The notes below the pieces were generated by a model, which was not told the origin of the DNA, searched no databases, and saw only the letters and a list, made by a program, of their open reading frames with translations. This document shows positions 7,134-13,044 of a DNA stretch of 13,044 nucleotides, one piece after another. Position 1 is the stretch's first letter; each line of letters starts with the position of its first letter. This DNA is from an uncultured Chlorobiaceae bacterium. Its GTDB lineage: Bacteria > Bacteroidota > Chlorobiia > Chlorobiales > Chlorobiaceae. A program made the translations under genes and the position numbers. Location: contig CAIQSY010000067.1 of NCBI GenBank assembly GCA_903874585.1, positions 1 through 13,044 of the forward strand, in the 5' to 3' direction.

Positions 7134-9287
7134 ATGTTGTTGATGAGCCTGCTCAATTTCTCGCTGCCGTTTACCAATCCGGTATTACAGTTCTCGCTGT
7201 TACTGCTTATCATTCTTTTTGCGCCGGTTATCCTCAGCCGCTTCAGAATTCCAAGCCTTATCAGCCTCATTCTTGCCGGTGCCGTTATAGGTCCTTTCGG
7301 GCTGAATTTACTGCTGCGCGACAGCAGTATTGTTCTCTTCGGAACCGTTGGCTTGCTCTACATCATGTTTCTTGCCGGTCTGGAGATTGACGTTGCTGAT
7401 TTTCGCAAAAACAGCGGTAAAAGCATTCTCTTTGGACTTTATACGTTTTTTATTTCGCTCTCGCTTGGCATACTGGTGGGACTTTACGTGCTGCACTTTG
7501 CACTGCTCTCATCGGTGCTGATTGGCAGTATTTTTGCCTCGCACACGCTCATTATCTATCCCGTTATCAGCAAACTCGGTATTGCTAAAAATAAAGCGGT
7601 CAACATTGCACTTGGTGGTACAATTATTACTGATACGCTTGCTCTCTTAGTGCTTGCCATTGTAGCGGGTACGGCAAATGGTGAAATAATGAGCGACTTC
7701 TGGCTGAGACTGATTATCGGTATCACGCTCTTCAGCCTGGTGGTACTGCTGCTGTTTCCCATTATTGCGCGATGGTTTTTCAAACGCTTTGACGACAGCG
7801 TTTTGCAGTACCTGTTTGTGCTGGCGATGGTCTTTTTCAGCGGATTCCTTGCCGAAGCCGCAGGCGTTGAGGCAATTATCGGCGCCTTCCTCGGCGGACT
7901 TGCGCTGAACCAGCTCATTCCACGCACCTCGGCGCTGATGAACCGAATCAAGTTTGTCGGCAACGCCATCTTCATTCCATTCTTTCTGATTGGTGTTGGC
8001 ATGCTGATTGATATCCGCGCCTTCTTTAAAGATTATGAAAGCATTAAGGTGGCTGCCGTTATCACACTTGCTGCTACCATTGCAAAATATCTCTCCGCAT
8101 GGATAACCCAGAAGCTTTTCGGATTTTCGCTTGATCAACGGCGACTGATTTTCGGACTCATAAGCGCTCACGCTGCCGTTGCCCTTGCTACAGTGCTGAT
8201 TGGCTACAACACCACCATTGGTTACACCATCAAAGGGGAACCCATCCGGCTGCTCGGCGAAAGTGTTTTAAATGGCACGATTCTTTTTATTCTGATAACC
8301 TGTACGCTTGCGACGGTTATTGGTGAAAAGGGCGCACACAATATCGCCCGCAGTGAAGCGGCTGATGATGTTGCTGAAAAAGGAGTTACGCCTCATAAAG
8401 AGCGCATTTTAATTCATACGGATAATCTTGCCACCGTTGATGAGCTGGTCAATCTCAGTGTGACCATGACGAGCGATAAAACGCCCAGCGACATCTATGC
8501 AATGCACGTTGCCGATAACAGCTTGCCCGATGATATGGCGGAAAAGTACGCCGAAAAGGTGCTTGAAAAAGCGGTAATTACCGCATCATCCACCGATAAC
8601 GAGGTAACAGGATTGCTTCGCTACGACAACAATATCACCAACGGCATTTCCGGCGTTATCAGAGAACAAAAAATTACTGATCTGATTTTAGGATTACATC
8701 ACAAAAATCCTCTGACGGATGATGTTATTGACAACCATCAGGATAGTATTCTCGGACGCTGTAATGTTACCACACTGATTTACAAATCAGTACAGCCGCT
8801 TGCCACCATCAAGCGCACGATAGCGGTGATTCCTGAAAACGCAGAGCATGAAATCGGATTTTCGCTCTGGCTCCAGCGCCTTATCAACATGACTCGCAAC
8901 ACCGGCAGTAAACTGGTGATTTATGCTTCGCAAAAAACGATTGCCTCATTGCAGGAGAGCGCCCTCAAGCTGATTGCTAACGTGGAGTATAAGGTTTTTA
9001 AAGAGTGGGATAATTTCTGGGCGCTATCGAACGTGGTGAAAAGTAATGATAATCTCATTGTGGTAATGAGCCGGAAACATCACCACTCATATCATGCCAA
9101 AATGGCAAAGCTACCTGCCTATCTGAACAAGTATTTTCAGCAGAACAGTTTTATTCTGATCTATCCTGTTCAGACCTTTATCCCTGAAGAGAGTGTTGAA
9201 GATATTCTGGCACCACCAGTTAAAACCAGTGTCATCAATCTCGAAAGTGTTAAAACCATATTCAAAAAGGTCTATAAACGCAAGTAA
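7134..9287 (+). CDS. CPA2-family cation/proton antiporter with tandem universal-stress-like C-terminal domains
   Basis: This 717-residue inner-membrane protein should exchange Na+ or K+ for protons. Residues about 15-400 form the Na_H_exchanger domain with roughly a dozen hydrophobic helices. Family marks are FLAGLEID (79-86), TIITDT with the likely ion-binding Asp 167, GAFLGGLALNQLI (250-262), and Lys 318 in a late helix, where CPA2 transporters carry a conserved lysine. One Asp in the motif (TD, not DD) hints at electroneutral exchange, which is an inference. Residues about 421-553 and 566-680 look like two universal-stress-protein folds and probably sense nucleotide or energy state. The frame is closed by a stop at 7086, so ATG 7134 is the longest start. 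The nearest purine-rich site (AGAGGT, 7101) is too far upstream to be a clear ribosome site, and ATG 7143 is possible. The exact ion cannot be told. Confidence 0.9.
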   Translation: MLLMSLLNFSLPFTNPVLQFSLLLLIILFAPVILSRFRIPSLISLILAGAVIGPFGLNLLLRDSSIVLFGTVGLLYIMFLAGLEIDVADFRKNSGKSILFGLYTFFISLSLGILVGLYVLHFALLSSVLIGSIFASHTLIIYPVISKLGIAKNKAVNIALGGTIITDTLALLVLAIVAGTANGEIMSDFWLRLIIGITLFSLVVLLLFPIIARWFFKRFDDSVLQYLFVLAMVFFSGFLAEAAGVEAIIGAFLGGLALNQLIPRTSALMNRIKFVGNAIFIPFFLIGVGMLIDIRAFFKDYESIKVAAVITLAATIAKYLSAWITQKLFGFSLDQRRLIFGLISAHAAVALATVLIGYNTTIGYTIKGEPIRLLGESVLNGTILFILITCTLATVIGEKGAHNIARSEAADDVAEKGVTPHKERILIHTDNLATVDELVNLSVTMTSDKTPSDIYAMHVADNSLPDDMAEKYAEKVLEKAVITASSTDNEVTGLLRYDNNITNGISGVIREQKITDLILGLHHKNPLTDDVIDNHQDSILGRCNVTTLIYKSVQPLATIKRTIAVIPENAEHEIGFSLWLQRLINMTRNTGSKLVIYASQKTIASLQESALKLIANVEYKVFKEWDNFWALSNVVKSNDNLIVVMSRKHHHSYHAKMAKLPAYLNKYFQQNSFILIYPVQTFIPEESVEDILAPPVKTSVINLESVKTIFKKVYKRK

Positions 9288-9297
9288 AACTTCGCGA

Positions 9298-10332
9298 TCA
9301 GCATATTCGCGGTAATTGTTCGCCAAGCGGAAGATCGATAATACGGCGAGAGCCAAACGCCGTGCGCATGACCACCATGTCAGGATGATCGTCAACCACC
9401 GAGCCAATAATGACGGCATCCCTGCCAAGATCGAAGCTGCGCATCACATCGAGAACCTGCTGAGCTTCATCGGCAGCCATAACCACCACAAGCTTGCCCT
9501 CGTTCGCCACGTGCAGAGGATCAATACCGAGCAATTCGCAGGCACCGCGCACGTCGGGCTTGACAGGAATAGTCGTTTCGTTGATTTCAATGCCGAGAGA
9601 TGAGGAGCTTGCCAGCTCGTTCAGCGTTGCAGCCACACCGCCTCTTGTCGGGTCGCGCATGGCGTGAATGGCGGCAGGCGCAACATCAAGCATGGCGGCA
9701 ATCATACCGTTGAGCGCCGCGCAGTCGCTTGTGATTCGCGACTGGAATGAGAGCCCTTCGCGCGAGGTCATAATCGCCATCCCGTGATCGCCAACGGTTC
9801 CCGAAAGAATGATGCTGTCACCCGTCTTCAGGTTGCGGCACGAGAGATTCACGTTCTCTCTGATAACACCAATGCCCGACGTATTGATAAAAATCCGGTC
9901 GCACTGCCCCTTGCCGACAACTTTGGTGTCGCCAGTCACCATCATCACCCCCGCACGGCGCGCAGCTTCAGCCATATTTTTGACAATGGTTTCGAGCTCC
10001 GCCAGTGGAAGTCCCTCTTCAAGCACAAAGCCCGCACTGAGATAGAGCGGCGTTGCGCCACCCACCGCAAGATCGTTGACCGTGCCGTTAACAGCAAGCT
10101 CCCCGATGTTGCCGCCAGGGAAAAAGACCGGACTCACCACGTACGTGTCGGTGGTAAAGGCAATGCGACCTGGCGGCAAATCGAGCTTCGCCTGATCATC
10201 AAGCAGATCGAGAAAAGCGTTATGGAGATGCGGCATAAAAACTCGCTGCATAAGCACTTGCGACAAACGCCCACCAGCGCCATGCGCCATCTGGATGGTT
10301 TCATGCTGCATAATCGGGACTGGGCAAATCAT
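9298..10332 (-). CDS. hypE: HypE, hydrogenase maturation carbamoyl dehydratase
   Basis: HypE makes the cyanide ligands of [NiFe] hydrogenase. HypF places a carbamoyl group on its C-terminal Cys, and HypE uses ATP to dehydrate it to thiocyanate, which passes to the HypC-HypD complex. The sequence shows the family beginning (MAHGAGGRLSQ), the AIRS-type ATP site (GNIGELAVNGTVNDLAVGGA, then TGDTKVVGKG), MRDPTRGGVAATLNE, and the essential C-terminal PRIC with Cys last. The length of 344 fits the family. ATG 10332 is used; ATG 10311 gives a beginning closer to relatives, and neither has a clear Shine-Dalgarno. Its stop lies 10 bp from the convergent antiporter stop. hypE is separated from hypD by a cassette of the opposite strand, so it must have its own promoter or depend on transcription through that cassette. 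No strong promoter was found upstream. Confidence 0.97.
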   Translation of the reverse strand: MICPVPIMQHETIQMAHGAGGRLSQVLMQRVFMPHLHNAFLDLLDDQAKLDLPPGRIAFTTDTYVVSPVFFPGGNIGELAVNGTVNDLAVGGATPLYLSAGFVLEEGLPLAELETIVKNMAEAARRAGVMMVTGDTKVVGKGQCDRIFINTSGIGVIRENVNLSCRNLKTGDSIILSGTVGDHGMAIMTSREGLSFQSRITSDCAALNGMIAAMLDVAPAAIHAMRDPTRGGVAATLNELASSSSLGIEINETTIPVKPDVRGACELLGIDPLHVANEGKLVVVMAADEAQQVLDVMRSFDLGRDAVIIGSVVDDHPDMVVMRTAFGSRRIIDLPLGEQLPRIC

Positions 10333-10334
10333 AT

Positions 10335-10397
10335 AATTTTGAATGTTGGATTATGAATTTTGAATGATGTGCAGGATTTTTGGATGAACAGGATTTT
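10335..10397. repeat. Short direct repeats in the hypE-toxin gap
   Basis: AATTTTGAATG occurs at 10335-10345 and 10356-10366 (period 21), followed by CAGGATTTT at 10372-10380 and 10389-10397 (period 17). They lie just upstream of hypE. Repeats of this kind (AAAATCCTG-type units) are often dispersed between genes in this part of the bacteria, which is recalled family knowledge. They may mark the cassette edge. The rest of the gap, to about 10545, shows no gene that I can support. Confidence 0.6.
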
Positions 10398-10545
10398 CTC
10401 GCCGGAGCGAATTGCAAGTCAGTGCCATAACAAGAACAGATGCCGAAAAGCACCTCGATACTTTTACCGAAAAAGAGGTTTTTCACTGAATGCAATATGA
10501 GCCTGGTTTGAGTCAGGGTGAAATAATAATTTTGTACTTTTCATT

Positions 10546-10739
10546 ATGGCAATAAAAAAAGAGAAAATACTGAAATTGGATGTTCATTCGTTCATTGCCA
10601 CCAACCAAACACAGAGTTCAACTTTGCTTTTCGGGAAGACGCACACAATAAACTGATGAATATCACCGACGGCATCTATCGTCACATTTTGGAGTTACCG
10701 CAAATCGTGGAGGCAACAGAAAGAGAGAATGCAGTGTGA
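10546..10739 (+). pseudogene. Broken short gene directly upstream of the zeta toxin
   Basis: Two short frames follow one another. ATG 10546 opens a frame (MAIKKEKILKLDVHSFIATN...) that stops at 10654-10656. A second frame then carries protein-like sequence (about 10614-10736: EFNFAFREDAHNKLMNITDG..., ending in ATERENAV) to TGA 10737-10739. The second frame has no start codon of its own in that stretch, and its stop overlaps the toxin ATG at 10729 by 11 nt, as in translationally coupled operons. A frameshift or small deletion in a former upstream gene explains both pieces. I do not recognise the protein. It could be a lost partner of the toxin, or the first frame could be noncoding. Confidence 0.4.
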
Positions 10740-11268
10740 TAACGTACACAGGGCTATGGGATATAAAAAAATTATTATTATTGCCGGACCTAACGGTGCA
10801 GGTAAAACAACATTTGCAAAAAACTTTCTGCCAAGAGAGGCTAAAACATTGCATTTCGTTAATGCGGATTTAATCGCTGCAGGACTCTCTCCATTTGATC
10901 CGGAAATGGCAGCACTTAAAGCTGCCAGAATTATGCTCAAAGAGATTGATGAATACGTCTTGAATGGCGAAAGCTTTGCCTTTGAAACCACGTTATCTGG
11001 CTTAACTTACCTGCAACGCATCATTGGCTGGAAAGCTCAAGGCTATAGAGTCAAACTTTGGTTTATATCCCTTTGCTCGGCAGATTGCGCAGTTGCACGA
11101 GTTGCAGAACGTGTTAAACAAGGTGGGCACAACATTCCTGAAGAGACTATTCGGCGACGGTTTGCAACTGGTCTGGACAATTTTTACCAAAAATATCGGA
11201 TTGCCGTTGACTCATGGGCACTCTATGATGGCACCAGCAATCCTCCAAAACTCCTTGAATGGAGCTAA
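10729..11268 (+). CDS. Zeta-toxin-family P-loop kinase
   Basis: Zeta toxins phosphorylate UDP-N-acetylamino sugars and so block cell-wall synthesis; this branch of short chromosomal proteins is less well tested. From ATG 10729 there are 179 residues. The Walker A motif is AGPNGAGKTTF (19-29). The conserved NADLIAAGLSPF (46-56, with the likely catalytic Asp 48), the SFAFETTLSG segment (82-91), and the lid-like RVAERVKQGGHNIP with IRRRF (124-145) all fit the family. An internal ATG at 10756 would begin nearer to family members, but neither start has a textbook Shine-Dalgarno. The gene lies 4 nt before a small gene that is the probable antitoxin, and both oppose the flanking hyp genes. The low GC (about 35-43% in rows counted, against about 62% in hyp) supports transfer. 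Key motifs are intact. Confidence 0.88.
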   Translation: MQCDNVHRAMGYKKIIIIAGPNGAGKTTFAKNFLPREAKTLHFVNADLIAAGLSPFDPEMAALKAARIMLKEIDEYVLNGESFAFETTLSGLTYLQRIIGWKAQGYRVKLWFISLCSADCAVARVAERVKQGGHNIPEETIRRRFATGLDNFYQKYRIAVDSWALYDGTSNPPKLLEWS

Positions 11269-11272
11269 TACT

Positions 11273-11518
11273 ATGAACACGAAAGACATTCGACTATCGG
11301 ACGATCCTGATCTTGCGGGATCATGGGCTGCTATGCAACGTGCTGGTAACTCTGCTATTGATATGGCTATTCAAACCAATACAGCCATTATTACCATGGC
11401 TGGCGATAAAATTGTTCGTATTACCGCAGAAGAACTTATCAAGCAACGTCAAGCCGAACACACAAAAGCTGAATCACCAGCAAAAGAACCAGACAAAAAA
11501 ATCAAGCCCGTCCCGTAA
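11273..11518 (+). CDS. Small protein downstream of the zeta toxin, probable antitoxin
   Basis: This is an 81-residue protein with ATG at 11273, preceded by GGAG (11261-11264, 8 nt spacing) that lies inside the end of the toxin gene. The core, DPDLAGSWAAMQRAGNSAID... then TNTAIITMAGDKIVRI, resembles small proteins I recall next to zeta-type kinases (DxDLxGAxxALxRAAxxA..., TGTPxxVWxDGKIV). The C-terminal 20 or so residues are Lys/Pro/Glu-rich and probably unstructured. The 4-nt spacing and stacked ribosome site point to translational coupling, as expected of a toxin-antitoxin pair. The toxin-first order differs from the classic epsilon-zeta operon. Antitoxin function is inferred from position and resemblance only. 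Its stop is 15 bp from the convergent hypD stop, with no terminator visible between them. Confidence 0.7.
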   Translation: MNTKDIRLSDDPDLAGSWAAMQRAGNSAIDMAIQTNTAIITMAGDKIVRITAEELIKQRQAEHTKAESPAKEPDKKIKPVP

Positions 11519-11533
11519 TCCTATAAATCGTGT

Positions 11534-12619
11534 TCAACACAAACCATATTTATAATAAGCCGCACATGCTCCTTCAGATGAAACCATCGTGGCACCGAGC
11601 GGATGCTCCGGTGTACACTCTTTCGCAAAAGCGGGACAGGCGTCGGGTTTGAGTATTCCCTGCAACACACTGCCACTCATACAGAGCGGCGACTCTTCTG
11701 CACAGATATTGGTGACGTTAAACCTTTTTTCGGCATCGTAGCGCGCGAACTCCTCACGAAGAGCGAGACCACTTTTGGGAATAATGCCAATCCCTCGCCA
11801 CGGACGATCGATAACCTCAAAGACGTTCGAGATAATCTTCTGCGCCATCGGATTGCCCTCACGACTGACAACGCGCCCATAGCGGTTCACCACCTCCGCC
11901 TTGCCCGCTTCCAGCAGTTCGACGGTTTTGAGAATCCCCGCAAGCAGGTCAACCGGCTCAAAACCGGTCGGCACAATCGGCACATGAAATTCGCGAGCTA
12001 CCGGCTCATACTCCTCATAGCCCATCACCGCGCAGACGTGACCTGCCGCAAGAAAGCCCTGCACGCGATTATCGGGTGACGAAAGAATTGCCCGCATGGC
12101 TGGCGGCACCATCACCTGACTCACCAGAACGCTGAAATTCTTTATTCCTTCGCGAGCTGCCTGCCAAACCGCCATCGCGTTGGCCGGAGCAGTCGTCTCG
12201 AAGCCGACGGCGAAAAAGACCACCTCTTTTGACGGATTGTCGCGGGCAAGGTGCAAAGCATCAAGCGGCGAAAAAACAATCCGCACATCGCCGCCCGCAC
12301 TACGCACCATAAAGAGATCGCGCGCATTACCGGGCACTCGCAGCATGTCGCCAAAGCTTGTAAAAATCACCTCGTTGCGTGAAGCAATGGCGAGCGCACG
12401 TTCAATGGATTCAAGCGGTGTCACGCAAACCGGACAACCCGGTCCGTGCACCAGTTCGATGGTATCCGGCAGTAATTGGTCAATGCCGTTGCGGATAATG
12501 GAATGCGTCTGCCCACCGCATATCTCCATGATCGTCCAATGCCGCGTGGTTATTCTACGGATCTCGTCAAGCAGCTTTCGGGCAAGCTGAGGATCGCGAT
12601 ATTCGTCGATGTATTTCAT
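11534..12619 (-). CDS. hypD: HypD, [NiFe] hydrogenase iron-ligand assembly protein
   Basis: HypD is an iron-sulfur scaffold. With HypC it holds the iron atom while two cyanides and one carbon monoxide are added, then passes it to the hydrogenase large subunit. The 361-residue length is normal. The conserved parts are EICGGQTHSI with Cys 34, HGPGCPVCVTP with Cys 62 and Cys 65, GFETTAPANAMAV (139-151) and the GHVCAVMGYEEYEPVA stretch (193-208). The C-terminal cysteines (306, 313, 328, 335) fit the [4Fe-4S] ligands. ATG 12619 begins 11 nt after the hypC stop and lacks its own Shine-Dalgarno, so it is likely reinitiated from hypC. hypE, which normally follows, is displaced by the toxin cassette. 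All key residues are present. Confidence 0.97.
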   Translation of the reverse strand: MKYIDEYRDPQLARKLLDEIRRITTRHWTIMEICGGQTHSIIRNGIDQLLPDTIELVHGPGCPVCVTPLESIERALAIASRNEVIFTSFGDMLRVPGNARDLFMVRSAGGDVRIVFSPLDALHLARDNPSKEVVFFAVGFETTAPANAMAVWQAAREGIKNFSVLVSQVMVPPAMRAILSSPDNRVQGFLAAGHVCAVMGYEEYEPVAREFHVPIVPTGFEPVDLLAGILKTVELLEAGKAEVVNRYGRVVSREGNPMAQKIISNVFEVIDRPWRGIGIIPKSGLALREEFARYDAEKRFNVTNICAEESPLCMSGSVLQGILKPDACPAFAKECTPEHPLGATMVSSEGACAAYYKYGLC

Positions 12620-12630
12620 GGATATCGGCG

Positions 12631-12903
12631 TTACAGTGATTGCAGTGAAGGTGGCTCTTCATCAACATCAAATGCACCACTCTCAATCAACTCCTGCCAA
12701 AGCTTGAGACTCTCCGCCGCCTCAGCTTCGTCGATAATTTTCAGCGCAAATCCAGCATGAACAATAGTGTACTGACCGACTTGAATGTCAGGCACATATT
12801 CAAGACACGCCCTCGTCTTTGAACCATTCACGTCAATAATGCCCATTTTGAGGCCATTTTCCGTAGTGAGTTCAAGTAATTTTCCTGGTATAGCAAGGCA
12901 CAT
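12631..12903 (-). CDS. hypC: HypC, hydrogenase maturation chaperone
   Basis: HypC is the small partner of HypD. It carries the Fe(CN)2CO unit and shields the hydrogenase large-subunit precursor. The ATG at 12903 is chosen because MCLAIPGKLLEL is the family beginning, with Cys 2 essential. An upstream in-frame extension to 13023 would run through insertion-sequence DNA and is not native. The protein is 90 residues, slightly long, with an acidic tail (DVDEEPPSLQSL). The core ACLEYVPDIQVGQYTIVHAGFAL fits the OB-like fold. Nothing that looks like a native leader remains: the bases just upstream belong to the presumed insertion-sequence end. The only ribosome-site candidate (GGA, 9 nt upstream) lies in that end. 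Expression may depend on outward transcription from the element. Confidence 0.95.
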   Translation of the reverse strand: MCLAIPGKLLELTTENGLKMGIIDVNGSKTRACLEYVPDIQVGQYTIVHAGFALKIIDEAEAAESLKLWQELIESGAFDVDEEPPSLQSL

Positions 12904-12932
12904 ACAGTAGCGTCCGGTAAAAAAATGAAAAA

Positions 12933-13014
12933 GGTCTGAAACGACTTGAAAAACAGCGATATTAAAAGTGACGAAACGATTGATATCACCTTTATAAGCA
13001 AGGAGTTTCAGACC
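12933..13014 (+). promoter_or_regulatory. Long-range inverted repeat over the start region of the right-edge ORF
   Basis: GGTCTGAAAC (12933-12942) is a perfect complement of GTTTCAGACC (13005-13014), which ends at the base before the ATG at 13015. After a 2x2 mismatch, CTTG (12945-12948) also pairs with CAAG (12999-13002). Together the two helices take up three of the five bases of the ribosome site AGGAG (13001-13005) and all of the spacer. A transcript begun outside the element would contain both arms and could hide the ribosome site. One begun between the arms would not. Confidence 0.7.
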
Positions 13015-13044
13015 ATGCGACAAATTACAACGATTATGAGTGAG
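13015..13044 (+). CDS. Start of an ORF leaving the window, probable transposase
   Basis: Only ten codons are present (MRQITTIMSE). AGGAG at 13001-13005, 9 nt before the ATG, is the best ribosome site in the window. The position inside an apparent insertion-sequence end suggests a transposase, but ten residues are too few to name a family. Confidence 0.55.
   Translation, partial: MRQITTIMSE

Larger units (their letters stand above)
12904..13044 (+). mobile_element. Probable left end of an insertion sequence, cut by the window edge
   Basis: Immediately next to the hypC start codon the sequence changes to low GC. CAGTAGCGTCCGGT (12905-12918) looks like a terminal inverted repeat, and about 100 nt of leader lead to an inward-reading ORF with a strong ribosome site. 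This layout is typical of an insertion sequence; an IS4-like family is a guess. The right end, the second inverted repeat and any target-site duplication are beyond the window, so the boundary is not proven. Confidence 0.55.

Noticed and set aside
7647..8171. Antisense ORF inside the antiporter
   Set aside because: It is opposite clear membrane helices; its polar, charged composition comes from reading the complement of hydrophobic codons.
9784..10356. Antisense ORF of 190 residues inside hypE
   Set aside because: It is a shadow of hypE: basic composition, no motifs and no ribosome site.
10469..10484. GAAAAA-GAGG-TTTTTC hairpin as a terminator
   Set aside because: The stem is only 6 bp and nearly all A/T, with no T-run after it.
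10400..10488. Protein-like reading (RTDAEKHLDTFTEKEVFH) in the gap before the toxin
   Set aside because: It is too short, has no start or family resemblance, and may be chance; it could be a gene relic but this cannot be supported.
10301..10495. Minus-strand ORF of 64 residues across the hypE start
   Set aside because: It is made of the intergenic repeats read as codons and overlaps hypE in another frame.
12904..13023. 40-residue N-terminal extension of hypC
   Set aside because: HypC must begin MCLAIPG with Cys 2 exposed; the extension is insertion-sequence DNA read backwards.
1..13044. CRISPR array, tRNA or rRNA
   Set aside because: No regularly spaced repeats and no tRNA- or rRNA-like sequence were found on reading both strands.

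Overview
The window looks like a piece of a green sulfur bacterium chromosome (Chlorobiaceae; moderate confidence). This rests on the style of the HypC/D/E, PhoR-type kinase and CPA2 antiporter proteins, on base composition, and on bacterial sigma70-like signals. No rRNA, tRNA or CRISPR array is visible. Base composition is patchy. In sample 60-base rows I counted, the hyp genes were about 62-63% GC and the kinase about 53%. The zeta-toxin module was about 35-43%, the RM-linked hypothetical gene about 30-40%, and the right-hand insertion-sequence edge about 37%. That pattern suggests older core genes interrupted by acquired cassettes.

Layout: (1) 2-913 (+) is the 3' part of a PhoR-type sensor histidine kinase cut by the left edge. 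(2) 1115-6886 (-) is a defence-type operon. In transcription order it has a 37-codon small ORF resembling the front of a BrnA-like antitoxin, hsdR, a fused hsdM-hsdS gene, and a small possibly membrane-anchored protein of unknown function. A good promoter (TTGACA, 18-nt spacer, CATAAT) lies in front of it. (3) 7134-9287 (+) is a CPA2 cation/proton antiporter with a long soluble tail of two universal-stress-like domains. It is divergent from the RM operon and ends 10 bp from the convergent hypE. (4) 9298-12903 (-) holds hypE, hypD and hypC, which make and insert the Fe(CN)2CO ligands of [NiFe] hydrogenase. The usual hypC-hypD-hypE run is split. Between hypD and hypE sits an oppositely oriented low-GC cassette (about 10546-11518): a broken short gene, a zeta-family toxin kinase and a small gene that is the likely antitoxin. 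(5) 12904-13044 looks like the left edge of an insertion sequence abutting the hypC start codon. It holds the first codons of an inward-reading ORF with a strong Shine-Dalgarno and an inverted repeat that could fold the start region shut.

How it works together: the RM operon would methylate self DNA and cleave foreign DNA. The zeta module is probably a toxin-antitoxin pair. The hyp genes serve hydrogenase maturation but appear to have been disturbed twice, once by the toxin cassette and once by the insertion sequence. I see no wholly unprecedented system. The most interesting items are the split hyp operon, the fold-back structure at the insertion-sequence start, the small ORF in front of hsdR, and the unknown protein that ends the RM operon.
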